24,148 nucleotides of DNA from Chloroflexota bacterium (GTDB taxonomy: Bacteria > Chloroflexota > Dehalococcoidia > SM23-28-2 > RBG-16-64-32), in assembly GCA_022561095.1 (NCBI GenBank), contig JADFRV010000007.1:1-24148 (forward strand), read 5' to 3'. This document shows positions 14,907 through 22,718 of the stretch, piece by piece (within the stretch, counting starts at the first letter, position 1; each line of letters starts with the position of its first letter). The notes below the pieces were generated by a model. The model saw only the letters and a program-made list of their open reading frames with translations. It was not told the origin of the DNA and searched no databases. The position numbers and the translations under genes are program-made.

Positions 14907-15812
14907 TTGCTACTTGGGGCGCTGGTTCTGCTGGTTGTCGTCCGTTCCGGCGTGCCTCCGTACTTCTTTGTCCTCGCGGTAGCGGTCTCGTTGGCGGCCG
15001 TTTACGTCACCGTACGGGCAGGCGGCGACTTCCGTGTATGGGCTGTGTACGTTCTGGCTTTCGTGCTATTCACCTACCTGCGTACGCTAGCCGACGAGAC
15101 GGGCAATCCCGCACAGTTCGGTTACGTTGTCAGCCTTGAGAAGACGTTATTCTTGGGCTCCGTGCCCACTCTCTGGCTTCAGGAGCACCTCTATGCTGCG
15201 GGTAAAGTCGGGGCTCTGGAGGTCTCCTCCTTGGTCGTTTACTCCTCGTACTTCCTGGCTCCTCACCTAATGGCTCTAGCGGTTTGGCGATTGGACCCCG
15301 GCCGCTTTCGACCATATGTGGTCGCCATCCTGGGCACATTCTACGCGTGCCTTGCGGTGTCCTTCGTGGTGCCGACGGCCCCGCCCTGGAAGGCCGGACT
15401 GGTCGGCGACCTGCCGCATGTCTTTCGTATCATCCGGGACATCAGCGGCGGAGTCAGTCCCGATGGCTACCGGCGCGCCTACGAGATCGCTGGTCCTAAC
15501 GATGTCGCGGCTATGCCTTCGCTCCACATGGCCATCCCCTTGATCATCGCCTTCATGGCGTGGCGGCTTCACCCTGTCGCTGGTGCCGTCGCGTTCTTCT
15601 ACTCTGCCGCCATGGCCTTCGCCCTGGTCTATCTGGGCGAGCACTACGTTGTAGACCTTCTGGCGGGCCTTCTCGTGGCGGTCGTCGTCTGGAAGCTGGT
15701 GTGGTGGCGCCGAAGCCGGGAGCAGCGGGAAGGGCTCTCGCAGAGTCATGCGAGGGGCGAAGCGCCGATAGGCAAGAGGCGGCGGCCCCTTAAGGGTGAC
15801 GCACGCCAGTAG
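14907..15812 (+). CDS. PAP2/Aur1-like integral membrane phosphatase or phospho-alcohol transferase
   Basis: The 301-residue protein has six or more membrane helices and the PAP2_3 (inositol phosphorylceramide synthase-like) motifs: PTAPPW (156-161), P204-S-L-H207 in AAMPSLHMA, and YLGEH246-YVVD250-LLAG. Histidines 207 and 246 with Asp250 form the phosphohistidine-type catalytic centre on the outer face. The tail is basic (RRSREQREG...KRRRPLKG). It may transfer or hydrolyse lipid-linked phosphate. The start is uncertain: TTG 14907 has no Shine-Dalgarno, while the same frame runs open to 14751 with plausible coding content but no ATG/GTG. The true start may be a rare codon (for example ATC 14760, preceded by GAGG) or a frameshift may hide it. 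Confidence 0.75.
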   Translation: MLLGALVLLVVVRSGVPPYFFVLAVAVSLAAVYVTVRAGGDFRVWAVYVLAFVLFTYLRTLADETGNPAQFGYVVSLEKTLFLGSVPTLWLQEHLYAAGKVGALEVSSLVVYSSYFLAPHLMALAVWRLDPGRFRPYVVAILGTFYACLAVSFVVPTAPPWKAGLVGDLPHVFRIIRDISGGVSPDGYRRAYEIAGPNDVAAMPSLHMAIPLIIAFMAWRLHPVAGAVAFFYSAAMAFALVYLGEHYVVDLLAGLLVAVVVWKLVWWRRSREQREGLSQSHARGEAPIGKRRRPLKGDARQ

Positions 15813-16076
15813 CAGCCAAGTAGCTCCAGGGACGGGAGCGTCTGATTAAACTTGACGTAACGCGAACCAGCCATTGTGTCTTATATGTTCGGACGCAGCG
15901 ATCGGCGAAGCCTTTGGGCGGGTGGTGAAAACTCTTTCACTCAGTGGACATAAGCGTAACGGATCCAGTAGGGACGGCATCTAATCTCATGAAAGCTCTC
16001 AGGACGGGCCTGTCCTTTGAGGACGGCCTGGCCGGAGACGAGGGAAGCAAAAGATCCTAGAGGAAAGGAGGAAGCG
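15813..16076 (+). other. Leader region upstream of the Flp pilin gene
   Basis: No gene is seen in these 264 bases. A TTGACG (15852-15857) and a TATATG (15882-15887) are 24 bases apart, too far for a standard promoter. A perfect hairpin GTGAAA-actc-TTTCAC lies at 15925-15940, and AGGAC-gggcct-GTCCT at 16001-16016 is followed by a partial repeat of the same sequence. The strong SD AAAGGAGG ends 5 bases before the pilin ATG. A long leader with hairpins suits a highly expressed, stability-controlled pilin mRNA. Confidence 0.35.
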
Positions 16077-16265
16077 ATGCTTTCCAACATTAGTGCAGCC
16101 CTGCTGCGGTTCGTTAGCCGCTTCGAGCGGGAAGAGGGTCAGGCTCTGGCCGAGTACGGCCTGATCCTGGCGCTCATCGCAGTCCTAGCGATCGCCGCGC
16201 TGGGCTTTCTCGGCGCGGCCATTGCCGGCCAGCTGGGTGCCATCACAACCGCGATGGGCGGCTAG
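16077..16265 (+). CDS. flp: Flp/Fap-type pilin, major subunit of the Tad pilus
   Basis: The precursor has 62 residues: a charged leader (1-21) followed by the Flp signature G21-Q-A-L-A-E26-Y27 and a hydrophobic helix (27-52) ending in a short Gly-rich tail. Cleavage after Gly21 by the prepilin peptidase would leave Glu at mature position 5, needed for assembly, and a mature pilin of only about 41 residues. ATG 16077 follows a near-perfect SD. It is first in the Tad locus. Two strong hairpins follow the stop codon and would make it the most abundant transcript. Confidence 0.93.
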   Translation: MLSNISAALLRFVSRFEREEGQALAEYGLILALIAVLAIAALGFLGAAIAGQLGAITTAMGG

Positions 16266-16285
16266 CTAAACGATGGGCGTAAGCC

Positions 16286-16313
16286 TGTCGACGGCAGCAC
16301 GCTGCCGTTGACA
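16286..16313 (+). terminator. Strong hairpin after flp
   Basis: TGTCGACGGCAG pairs with CTGCCGTTGACA over 12 positions with one G-U pair and a CACG loop. No T-run follows, so it may act as an attenuator or mRNA stabiliser rather than an intrinsic terminator. Confidence 0.6.
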
Positions 16314-16320
16314 GTGGGTG

Positions 16321-16347
16321 GAGGGGCCCCGATCCTACCGGGGCCTC
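16321..16347 (+). terminator. Second hairpin between flp and tadE
   Basis: GGCCCCG (16325-16331) pairs with CGGGGCC (16339-16345), extended by GAG/CTC around a bulged G. It directly follows the first hairpin. Together they could reduce transcription into tadE and protect the flp message. Confidence 0.55.
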
Positions 16348-16453
16348 ACCACTTCCACTTACGGAGGCGATTCGGAACTAGGACAGAGAGGAACCGCCCT
16401 GCAGTAGTGAACGCCGGGCCCCAGGCCTTGCGGCCATTAGATAGGCGATACCG

Positions 16454-16921
16454 ATGCTAAAGCTGATTCGAAGACGAACAGAGAAGGGTCAGAGGGGTGA
16501 GAAGGGCCAGGCCCTGGTTGAGTTTGCCCTACTCGTCCCCATCTTCCTCATGCTGCTGTTCGCCGTCGTGGACTTCGGCATGGGCTTCCACTCCTGGATC
16601 ACGGTGACGAACTCGGCCAGAGAGGGAGCGCGCATTGGTGCGGTCCAGGCCAGTACGGCAGAAATTGAAGCGCGTGTGAAAGCCACTTCCGACCTCATCA
16701 ATGAGGACGCTAACATGACGGTGACTGTCGGCTGTGGCCCGTCGTCGGACCCTCCTCCTACAGGAACGTGCCCAAGCCAGCCGGGGGAGTCGGTGGTGGT
16801 TCGGGTGGATTACGATTACGATCTCATAACTCCCCTGGCTAGCTTGGTCGCATTCCTTAGCGGCGACATTATCGGTCCCACGTTGACGTTATCGTCGACG
16901 GCCGAGATGAGGTTGGAGTAG
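16454..16921 (+). CDS. tadE: TadE-like pseudopilin
   Basis: The 155-residue protein has a basic leader and the TadE motif G18-QALVEFALLVPIFLMLLF, with Glu23 at mature position 5, so it should be processed like Flp. The hydrophobic helix (19-44) is followed by SAREGARIGAVQ, the standard TadE (PF07811) segment, and a beta-rich C-terminus. Cys104 (in VGCGP) and Cys114 (in GTCPS) could form a disulfide outside the cell. Minor pseudopilins of this family are needed for Flp pilus assembly. ATG 16454 has only a weak SD. Confidence 0.9.
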   Translation: MLKLIRRRTEKGQRGEKGQALVEFALLVPIFLMLLFAVVDFGMGFHSWITVTNSAREGARIGAVQASTAEIEARVKATSDLINEDANMTVTVGCGPSSDPPPTGTCPSQPGESVVVRVDYDYDLITPLASLVAFLSGDIIGPTLTLSSTAEMRLE

Positions 16922-16949
16922 CGGCGCCGGCTTCTGCGATTATGCTTCG

Positions 16950-16971
16950 CGCAGGCTGAAGATAGCCTGCG
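16950..16971 (+). terminator. Hairpin downstream of tadE
   Basis: Perfect 8-bp stem with 6-base loop, no T-run. It lies between the pilin genes and the assembly-machine genes. Confidence 0.45.
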
Positions 16972-17194
16972 ACCGCGATAGCACCGGGAGCACCCGGAGC
17001 AACACTGAAGCGAATAAGCCATCGGTAGATGATGTCCGCGGAAGAGCCCCACTTGTTCAATGAGACCAAGACCTCAGGCCTCCAGACCATCGTAAGGGTC
17101 ATCGGCATTCAGGCTGCGACCAACTCACGCCCCATCCCCACCAGAATTAATCGCCTGGCCGCGTGAAATCCGTAACAGATCGGCCTCAATAACA

Positions 17195-17212
17195 TCATTA
17201 GATTTGTAATGA
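17195..17212. promoter_or_regulatory. AT-rich operator-like inverted repeat upstream of cpaB
   Basis: TCATTA and TAATGA are separated by 6 bases, a spacing suited to a dimeric helix-turn-helix protein. The two XRE proteins encoded at the end of this locus are candidate ligands (inference). Confidence 0.35.
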
Positions 17213-17274
17213 CATTTTATTGTGGCCCGTTGTCGGCGGCTCGCAACAGAAGTTAGTGACCTGTGAGGTAGGCA

Positions 17275-18141
17275 ATGATCAAGAATCAGGCGTTAGGCGC
17301 TAGGTCAAACAAAGGTCTCATCCTGCTGGGCCTATTCCTGGGGCTCGTCAGCGCGGTGCTCATAGTCGTGTATCTGAGCAATGCGGGTGGGGGTGGTGGC
17401 GGTGAGGTTTCCGGGGCAGAGGTGACGCCTGTGGTCGTCGCCAGCCTGGAGATCTCCGCCGGCACCCGCATCACGGAGGGGATGGTGGAGACCAAGGATA
17501 TCGCGGTCAATGCGGTGCTGGCTGGCGCCTTCCAAGACACGGAGATCGTCATCGGTCAGGTGGCGCGGGTTCCATTCGTTGCCGGTGAACAGGTAATTCC
17601 AACTAAAGTCACAGCCACGGGCGCCGCCATCGCCGTGGACGTGGAGAACCCGCCGCTGGCCTTCGTGATTCCGGAGGGCAAGCGCGCGGTCTCTATTCAG
17701 GTGAGCAACGTGATCGGCGCCAGCGGCCTCATCAGGCCGGGCGATTACGTGGACGTCATCCTCGCTGTGCAAATCCAGGTGGGTAGCGGTGATGGGAATA
17801 GTGATGGGTCGCAGAATCAGATCGCTCAGACGATCCTGCAGAACGTTCTGGTGTTGAGCGTCGATCAGGACGTAACGCGTGCTGTGGTGAGCGAAGGCGA
17901 GGCGGCACCGGTGGTCGGCGATGGTACCGAGGTTAACCCTGAGGCCACCACTGTCACACTGGCGGTATCGCCGGCGCACGGGGAGGTTCTCACCGTGGCT
18001 GAGGCGTGCGCAACGCCACGGCTGGCCCTAGCGCTGCGCGGCTTCGGTGACTCCACCCCGGTGGCAAACCGAACTGTGTGGGCCGAAGACGGAGCGGCGC
18101 CCACCTGCGCGGCTCTGCTGGGACTTCAGTCATTGCAATAA
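17275..18141 (+). CDS. cpaB: Flp pilus assembly protein CpaB/RcpC
   Basis: The 288-residue protein has one membrane anchor (residues 14-36) and a Gly-rich spacer. An SAF domain (about 50-115) reads VTPVVVASLEISAGTRITEGM...VARVPFVAGEQVIPTKV. The RcpC domain follows (AFVIPEGKRAVSIQVSNVIG, SGLIRPGDYVDVILAV) and ends with TVTLAVSPAHGEVLTVAEAC. CpaB usually works with the secretin in diderms; no secretin gene is present in this window, so a role at the cell wall is inferred. GAGG precedes ATG 17275 by about 8 bases. Confidence 0.9.
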   Translation: MIKNQALGARSNKGLILLGLFLGLVSAVLIVVYLSNAGGGGGGEVSGAEVTPVVVASLEISAGTRITEGMVETKDIAVNAVLAGAFQDTEIVIGQVARVPFVAGEQVIPTKVTATGAAIAVDVENPPLAFVIPEGKRAVSIQVSNVIGASGLIRPGDYVDVILAVQIQVGSGDGNSDGSQNQIAQTILQNVLVLSVDQDVTRAVVSEGEAAPVVGDGTEVNPEATTVTLAVSPAHGEVLTVAEACATPRLALALRGFGDSTPVANRTVWAEDGAAPTCAALLGLQSLQ

Positions 18142-18175
18142 GGAGTAGCTGGGAGAGGTTGAGGGAGTAAGGGCG

Positions 18176-19441
18176 ATGGCACGTAACCCGCGAGTCATAG
18201 TGATTGACCAGGACCAGATCGCAAGGTCTGAGGTCCAGAAGATGCTGGCCCTTTCTGGCTTCGCCGTGCTGGGCGAAGCCGGCTATGGGATCGAAGCGGT
18301 TTCGCTAGCAAAGGAAGCTGAGCCGGACATCGTCGTCATCGCCGTAGAGGAGCCTGTAGTCAGGGCCCTGCAGACGGTGGAGGCGGTGGCGGACCTCCTT
18401 CCGCAGTCCCCGGTAGTCGCCTATTCTTCCATCAAAGATCCGGCCAGCATCCGCAAGGCTATGCTTGCCGGCGTGAGCGACTACCTCATCACACCAGTGC
18501 GGGAAGAGGAGCTGGTCAAGTCTATCTATGACGTGCTGGCTCAAGAGGAACGGAAGCAAGCACGTATCTCGGGTGAGGTGGAGGAACCGCTGGCCTGCGG
18601 CACGGTGCTGACGGTGTTCGGCGCCAAGGGCGGTATCGGCAAGACTACTATTTCAACCAACCTGGGCACAGCCCTGGTGCAAAAGACTGGCCAGTCGGTC
18701 GTGCTTGTCGACTTGGACACCCGATTCGGTGACGTGGCCATCCTTATGGACATCCCGGTGGAGCGCAGCATCGCCGATCTGGCATTACCGGAGGAAGAGA
18801 TCAACCGGGAGATGCTCCAGGACTGTCTCTACACCCATAACACAGGGGTGACGATTCTGCCGGCGCCGGTTCGGCCAACAGACTGGCGGAGCGTCCACGC
18901 CGGCCACATTGAGCGCGTTATAACGCTTCTGGCGCAGACGTATGACTACGTGATCCTGGACACGCCGGGCACGTTCAATGACATCGTAGCGCGGGCGCTG
19001 GAGCTGGCTACGCTGGTGCTCCTAGTGGCGACTGTGGATATGGCCAGCCTAAAGGACACCCTCTTGGCGATAGATATGCTCCGCTCTTGGAACTTTCCCC
19101 AGGACAAGATAAAGCTTCTGATTAACGCCACCAACGAGGCTAGCAACGTTCAGCCTCAGGAGATCAAGCGAATGTTAGGCCGGGAGGTCTTCTGGTCCAT
19201 CCCGTATGACCGGAATATCAGCACCGCCACCCAGCTGGGCATGCCGGTGGTGGTGACGAAGCCCACATCCAAGGCTTCGGAGAGCATGGTGGAGCTGGCC
19301 TACGCGCTCAGCGGCGTCCCGCAGAAGCAAGAGCAGCAGCAGAAACAGGGCGGCAAAGGACTCTTCAGCCGCATTCTTGGAACAACAACTGAAGAGAAGG
19401 CAGAAGTGAAGGAAGTGAAGGTGGAGTTGAGAGATGCCTAG
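18176..19441 (+). CDS. cpaE: CpaE/TadZ: pseudo-receiver plus ParA/MinD-type ATPase
   Basis: Residues 5-125 are a response-regulator-like domain that keeps the acidic D11/D13 region and the TP of LITPV. It has Ala56 where the phospho-acceptor Asp normally sits (PDIVVIAVEEP), so it is an atypical receiver, as in CpaE/TadZ. Residues 140-390 are a MinD/ParA ATPase with the deviant Walker A motif GAK151GGIGK156TT, a switch DLDTRFGD and the Walker B-like VILDTPG. A Gln/Lys-rich tail follows. It localises the Tad machine to a cell pole or site. It precedes cpaF with an 8-base overlap, 34 bases after cpaB. Confidence 0.93.
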   Translation: MARNPRVIVIDQDQIARSEVQKMLALSGFAVLGEAGYGIEAVSLAKEAEPDIVVIAVEEPVVRALQTVEAVADLLPQSPVVAYSSIKDPASIRKAMLAGVSDYLITPVREEELVKSIYDVLAQEERKQARISGEVEEPLACGTVLTVFGAKGGIGKTTISTNLGTALVQKTGQSVVLVDLDTRFGDVAILMDIPVERSIADLALPEEEINREMLQDCLYTHNTGVTILPAPVRPTDWRSVHAGHIERVITLLAQTYDYVILDTPGTFNDIVARALELATLVLLVATVDMASLKDTLLAIDMLRSWNFPQDKIKLLINATNEASNVQPQEIKRMLGREVFWSIPYDRNISTATQLGMPVVVTKPTSKASESMVELAYALSGVPQKQEQQQKQGGKGLFSRILGTTTEEKAEVKEVKVELRDA

Positions 19442-20798
19442 CTGGCAATCAGGAAGCAGCCATTCTCAGAGCAGCCCATTGGCCAGACCGGAAAGCGTCC
19501 CATCCAGGGGCACTCCGGGCCGCCACAATGAGGATATGGAGAGTCTGATCTTCAGGATGCATCAGATGCTGATTGAAGAGCTAGACGCCGACCAGATCAG
19601 CTCCATGGCGCCCGATGAGAGGCGAGGTCTGGTGGAGCAGGCTACGGAGACTATGCTCCGACGCGAGATGCCCTCCGTGGGCGGCATCACCCGCGATCAG
19701 ATCGTGGCACGGGTGGTGGACGAGGTCGTCGGTCTGGGGCCTATCGATGGGATGATTCGTGACCCCTCAGTGTCCGAGGTGATGGTGAACGCCCCCGACG
19801 AAGTGTACTTTGAGCGGGAAGGCATCATCTATCTGAGCGATATCCGTTTCCGAGATGCGGAGCACGTTCAGCGGATTATCGAGAGGATCGTGGCTCCTCT
19901 GGGGCGCCGCGTAGATGAATCTTCGCCGATGGTGGACGCTCGTCTGCCTGACGGCTCCCGTGTCAACGTGATCATCCCGCCTGTAGCACCCAAGAGCCCA
20001 ACGGTCACTATCCGGAAATTCCGCGTAGACAAGATGACGATGGATGATCTGGTCACGGCCGGCACCATAGAGCCGGCAATGGCGCAGTTTCTGAAGGCCT
20101 GCGTCAAGCTCCGCCTGAACACCCTCATCTCTGGTGGTACCGGTACCGGCAAGACGACGTTCCTAAACGCGCTTTCCGCCTACATACCGGAGAGCGAGCG
20201 CATAATCACCATCGAAGACCCAACCGAGCTCAGGCTGCAACAGCCGCATGTTGTGAGCCTGGAAGCGCGGCCCGCTAACATCGATGGCAAGGGGGAGATC
20301 AGCCAGCGTGAGCTGTTACGCAACACCCTGCGTATGCGCCCTGACCGCATCATCATCGGTGAGGTGCGCGGGCCGGAAGCGTTCGACATGCTGAACGCTA
20401 TGAACACGGGTCACGAAGGCTCCCTGTCTACGGTTCACGCCAACTCTCCGCGCGATGCGCTGGCCCGCGTCGAGAATATGGTTCTGATGGCCAACCTGGA
20501 TCTTCCGAGCCAGGCGATCCGGGAACAGGTGGCCTCCGCGCTGCATCTCATGGTGCAGCTAGCGCGCTTTAGCGATGGCGTGAGGCGGGTGACGCATGTG
20601 ACCGAGATTATCGGCATGGAGGGCCAGATCGTGACCATGCAGGACCTGTTCACGTTCAATCAGACTGGCGTGGACCCGGAAGGACGGATTACTGGTCGCT
20701 TGACGGCCACCGGCCTCCGGCCCACTTTCGCGGAGAGGTTTGACCAGGCCGGCATCCAGCTGCCGGAGGGCGTGTTCCTGACGGGGAGTGGAGTCTAG
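19434..20798 (+). CDS. cpaF: CpaF/TadA secretion ATPase
   Basis: The hexameric ATPase that powers Flp pilus assembly (VirB11/GspE superfamily). Of 454 residues, 1-34 are Ser/Pro-rich and poorly conserved. The N-terminal domain reads VGLGPIDGMIRDPSVSEVMVN. Walker A is GGTGTGKT (234-241), the Asp box is TIEDPTELRLQQ, Walker B is RIIIGE310VRG, and the His box is NTGH327EGSLSTVH335AN. The start ATG 19434 overlaps the cpaE stop; an internal ATG at 19536 (MESLIF) would drop only the unconserved N-terminus and is a real alternative. TadB follows after 3 bases. Confidence 0.95.
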   Translation: MPSWQSGSSHSQSSPLARPESVPSRGTPGRHNEDMESLIFRMHQMLIEELDADQISSMAPDERRGLVEQATETMLRREMPSVGGITRDQIVARVVDEVVGLGPIDGMIRDPSVSEVMVNAPDEVYFEREGIIYLSDIRFRDAEHVQRIIERIVAPLGRRVDESSPMVDARLPDGSRVNVIIPPVAPKSPTVTIRKFRVDKMTMDDLVTAGTIEPAMAQFLKACVKLRLNTLISGGTGTGKTTFLNALSAYIPESERIITIEDPTELRLQQPHVVSLEARPANIDGKGEISQRELLRNTLRMRPDRIIIGEVRGPEAFDMLNAMNTGHEGSLSTVHANSPRDALARVENMVLMANLDLPSQAIREQVASALHLMVQLARFSDGVRRVTHVTEIIGMEGQIVTMQDLFTFNQTGVDPEGRITGRLTATGLRPTFAERFDQAGIQLPEGVFLTGSGV

Positions 20799-20801
20799 GC
20801 G

Positions 20802-21797
20802 ATGGACGCTCTTCTTGTCATAATCGCTATGACGGTCCTGCTGGCCGTGTTTTCCTTTGTTGTTGGGCTTCGCTCCTCTCGTCACAGCGCCATGGAGGAG
20901 CGGCTGGATACGTTCCGGAGTGAAAGGCAGACGGATGGGAGGCAGACGGGTGAGAGGCAGCAGGATGAGCAACAGGGGCCGGTACTGCGGCAGCGTTCAT
21001 ACAGTGGCCTGCCGATTCTGAGCAGCTTCATTGGGCAGCTCCGGGGCTCGGAGCAAGTGGCGCTGAACTTGGAGAGAGCAGGGGTGCCTCTGCGGGTGGG
21101 CGAATATTACATAATCCGCTATGTGGCGGCGCTAGTGTTCTTTGCAGTGCCGTTTGTCTTTAGCCAAGGTGTGCTTGCCATCGCCCTGGGGCTCGGCTTG
21201 GCGGTGCTTGGCTACAGCCTGCCGGCCATCTGGCTCGGCTCCAAGAGAAGTGGCCGTGCCAAGAAGATCGATGGCCAAATGGTAGAGATGCTCGGGATGG
21301 TGGCGAACTCTCTCAAGTCAGGTTACGGGCTGATGCAAAGCTTTGAGTTCACGGCGAATCAGATGGACGCGCCCCTAGGCACGGAGCTGAAGCGGATGCT
21401 CCGGGACGCCAACCTGGGCATGAGCGCCGAGGACGCACTCCAGGCGATGGGAGACCGGATAGACAGTCCGGATCTGGAGATGGTGCTCACGGCGGTCAAC
21501 ATTCAGCGCAGCGTGGGCGGCAACCTGGCGGAGGTCCTGGAGAGCGTGGCGTTCACGATGCGTGAGCGGGAGCGCATTCGGGGAGAGATCGCGACTCTCA
21601 CCTCCCAGCAGCGGATGACCGGCATCGTTATCGGCGGCTTGCCGGTGGGCATGCTGTTGATATTCCTGCTAATTAGCCCTGACTACGTGGGGTTGCTGTT
21701 CACGACGACTGCAGGGCAAGGAATGCTGCTAGTCGCCGTGATGTTGGAGGTCCTGGGCGCCTTATCGATGAAGAAGTTGCTGGCGATAGACGTTTAG
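20802..21797 (+). CDS. tadB: TadB inner-membrane platform protein
   Basis: The 331-residue T2SSF-type platform protein has hydrophobic helices at 1-22, about 105-145 and 275-325. The cytoplasmic T2SSF domain reads MVEMLGMVANSLKSGYGLMQSFEF, with GMSAEDALQAMGDRI and QRSVGGNLAEVLESVA. Residues 42-56 are three Arg-Gln pentads (RQTDG RQTGE RQQDE), encoded by three imperfect 15-base repeats. It couples CpaF to the growing pilus as partner of TadC. Start ATG 20802, immediately after cpaF. Confidence 0.93.
   Translation: MDALLVIIAMTVLLAVFSFVVGLRSSRHSAMEERLDTFRSERQTDGRQTGERQQDEQQGPVLRQRSYSGLPILSSFIGQLRGSEQVALNLERAGVPLRVGEYYIIRYVAALVFFAVPFVFSQGVLAIALGLGLAVLGYSLPAIWLGSKRSGRAKKIDGQMVEMLGMVANSLKSGYGLMQSFEFTANQMDAPLGTELKRMLRDANLGMSAEDALQAMGDRIDSPDLEMVLTAVNIQRSVGGNLAEVLESVAFTMRERERIRGEIATLTSQQRMTGIVIGGLPVGMLLIFLLISPDYVGLLFTTTAGQGMLLVAVMLEVLGALSMKKLLAIDV
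20925..20969 (+). repeat. Three imperfect 15-base tandem repeats within tadB
   Basis: AGGCAGACGGATGGG, AGGCAGACGGGTGAG and AGGCAGCAGGATGAG follow each other. They keep the reading frame and encode a hydrophilic linker after the first membrane helix. The unit is prone to copy-number change in multiples of five residues. Confidence 0.75.
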
Positions 21798-21806
21798 AGG
21801 TTGACC

Positions 21807-22718
21807 ATGCTTATCGGTATTATCGGTTTCCTGGTGTTTATGGCGATCGTCAGTCTGGTGCTTGGACTGGGGCGTCGCTCTCCTTCGGTAATGGAGACGC
21901 GAATGCAGGATTTCAAGACGCGGGCGGTGGAGACTGTGGAAGGGGAGTCCGACCTTAGTGTCCCGTTTGCGGACCGTGTCCTGGCGCCGGGCATTGAGGC
22001 GCTTTCGAATGCGGCCACTTCGGTGCTGCCGGCAAGAGTCCTGGCTAACATTGAAAAACAGCTTCTCATGGCCGGAAACCCGATGACGGTAAACGCCTAC
22101 GTGGTGTTCTGGATGCTCAGCGTCGGCCTGCTGTCGGGCTTCATACTTGTCTCCGTCGTCGTCGTCTGGGGCACGATCGGTGTTCAGCAGGCGGGGGCGG
22201 TGCTGCTGTTCGGCGTGTTTGGCTGGATGGTTCCCGGCTTCTGGCTTAAGGGCCGCGTAAAGGTGCGCCAGAAGAAAGTGCTCAAAGCTCTGCCTGACGC
22301 GCTGGATCTGGTGACCACTTGTGTTGAGTCGGGACTTGGGTTGGATGCGGCGCTGGCCCGTGTGGCCGAGAAAAGCAGCGGGCCGCTAGCTACTGAGCTG
22401 TCCAACATGCTGCGAGACGTGGCAATGGGTAAGATGCGCCGCGAGGCGCTGACGGAGATGGCCGATAGGTTGGGTGTGGACGAGCTGACTGGCTTCATCA
22501 ATTCGATCATTCAGGCAGAGCAACTGGGTGTTGGCATAGCCCAGGTGCTCCGCGTGCAGTCAGATCAGATGAGGACGCGCCGGCGTCAGGCGGCGGAGAA
22601 GACCGCCCACGAGGCGCCGATCAAGATGATCTTTCCGCTCGTCCTATTCATCTTCCCAGCGTTCATGATTGTGATCTTGGGCCCGGCAGTTATCCGGATA
22701 GCGACATCGCTGGGGTAA
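21807..22718 (+). CDS. tadC: TadC inner-membrane platform protein
   Basis: The 303-residue paralogue of TadB has an N-terminal helix, a helix pair near 85-140, and the T2SSF domain KALPDALDLVTTCVESGLGLDAALARVA, with QAEQLGVGIAQVLRVQSDQMR and KMIFPLVLFIFPAFMIVILGP at the end. TadB and TadC form the platform for Flp extrusion. ATG 21807 has SD AGAGG 6 bases upstream and is preferred to TTG 21801. Its TAA stop shares a base with the next ATG (TAATG). Confidence 0.92.
   Translation: MLIGIIGFLVFMAIVSLVLGLGRRSPSVMETRMQDFKTRAVETVEGESDLSVPFADRVLAPGIEALSNAATSVLPARVLANIEKQLLMAGNPMTVNAYVVFWMLSVGLLSGFILVSVVVVWGTIGVQQAGAVLLFGVFGWMVPGFWLKGRVKVRQKKVLKALPDALDLVTTCVESGLGLDAALARVAEKSSGPLATELSNMLRDVAMGKMRREALTEMADRLGVDELTGFINSIIQAEQLGVGIAQVLRVQSDQMRTRRRQAAEKTAHEAPIKMIFPLVLFIFPAFMIVILGPAVIRIATSLG

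Larger units (their letters stand above)
16922..17274 (+). other. Intergenic region between tadE and cpaB
   Basis: These 353 bases hold no supportable gene. A perfect 8-base hairpin CGCAGGCT-gaagat-AGCCTGCG (16950-16971) lies 29 bases after the tadE stop and may end or stabilise that transcript. An AT-rich island (about 17175-17225), unusual for this DNA, contains the inverted repeat TCATTA-gatttg-TAATGA (17195-17212). It is probably a regulatory and promoter region for cpaB and the genes after it, though no clean -35/-10 pair could be fixed. Confidence 0.45.

Noticed and set aside
16869..17108. 79-residue minus-strand frame between tadE and cpaB
   Set aside because: No ribosome site, overlaps the end of tadE, no family resemblance.
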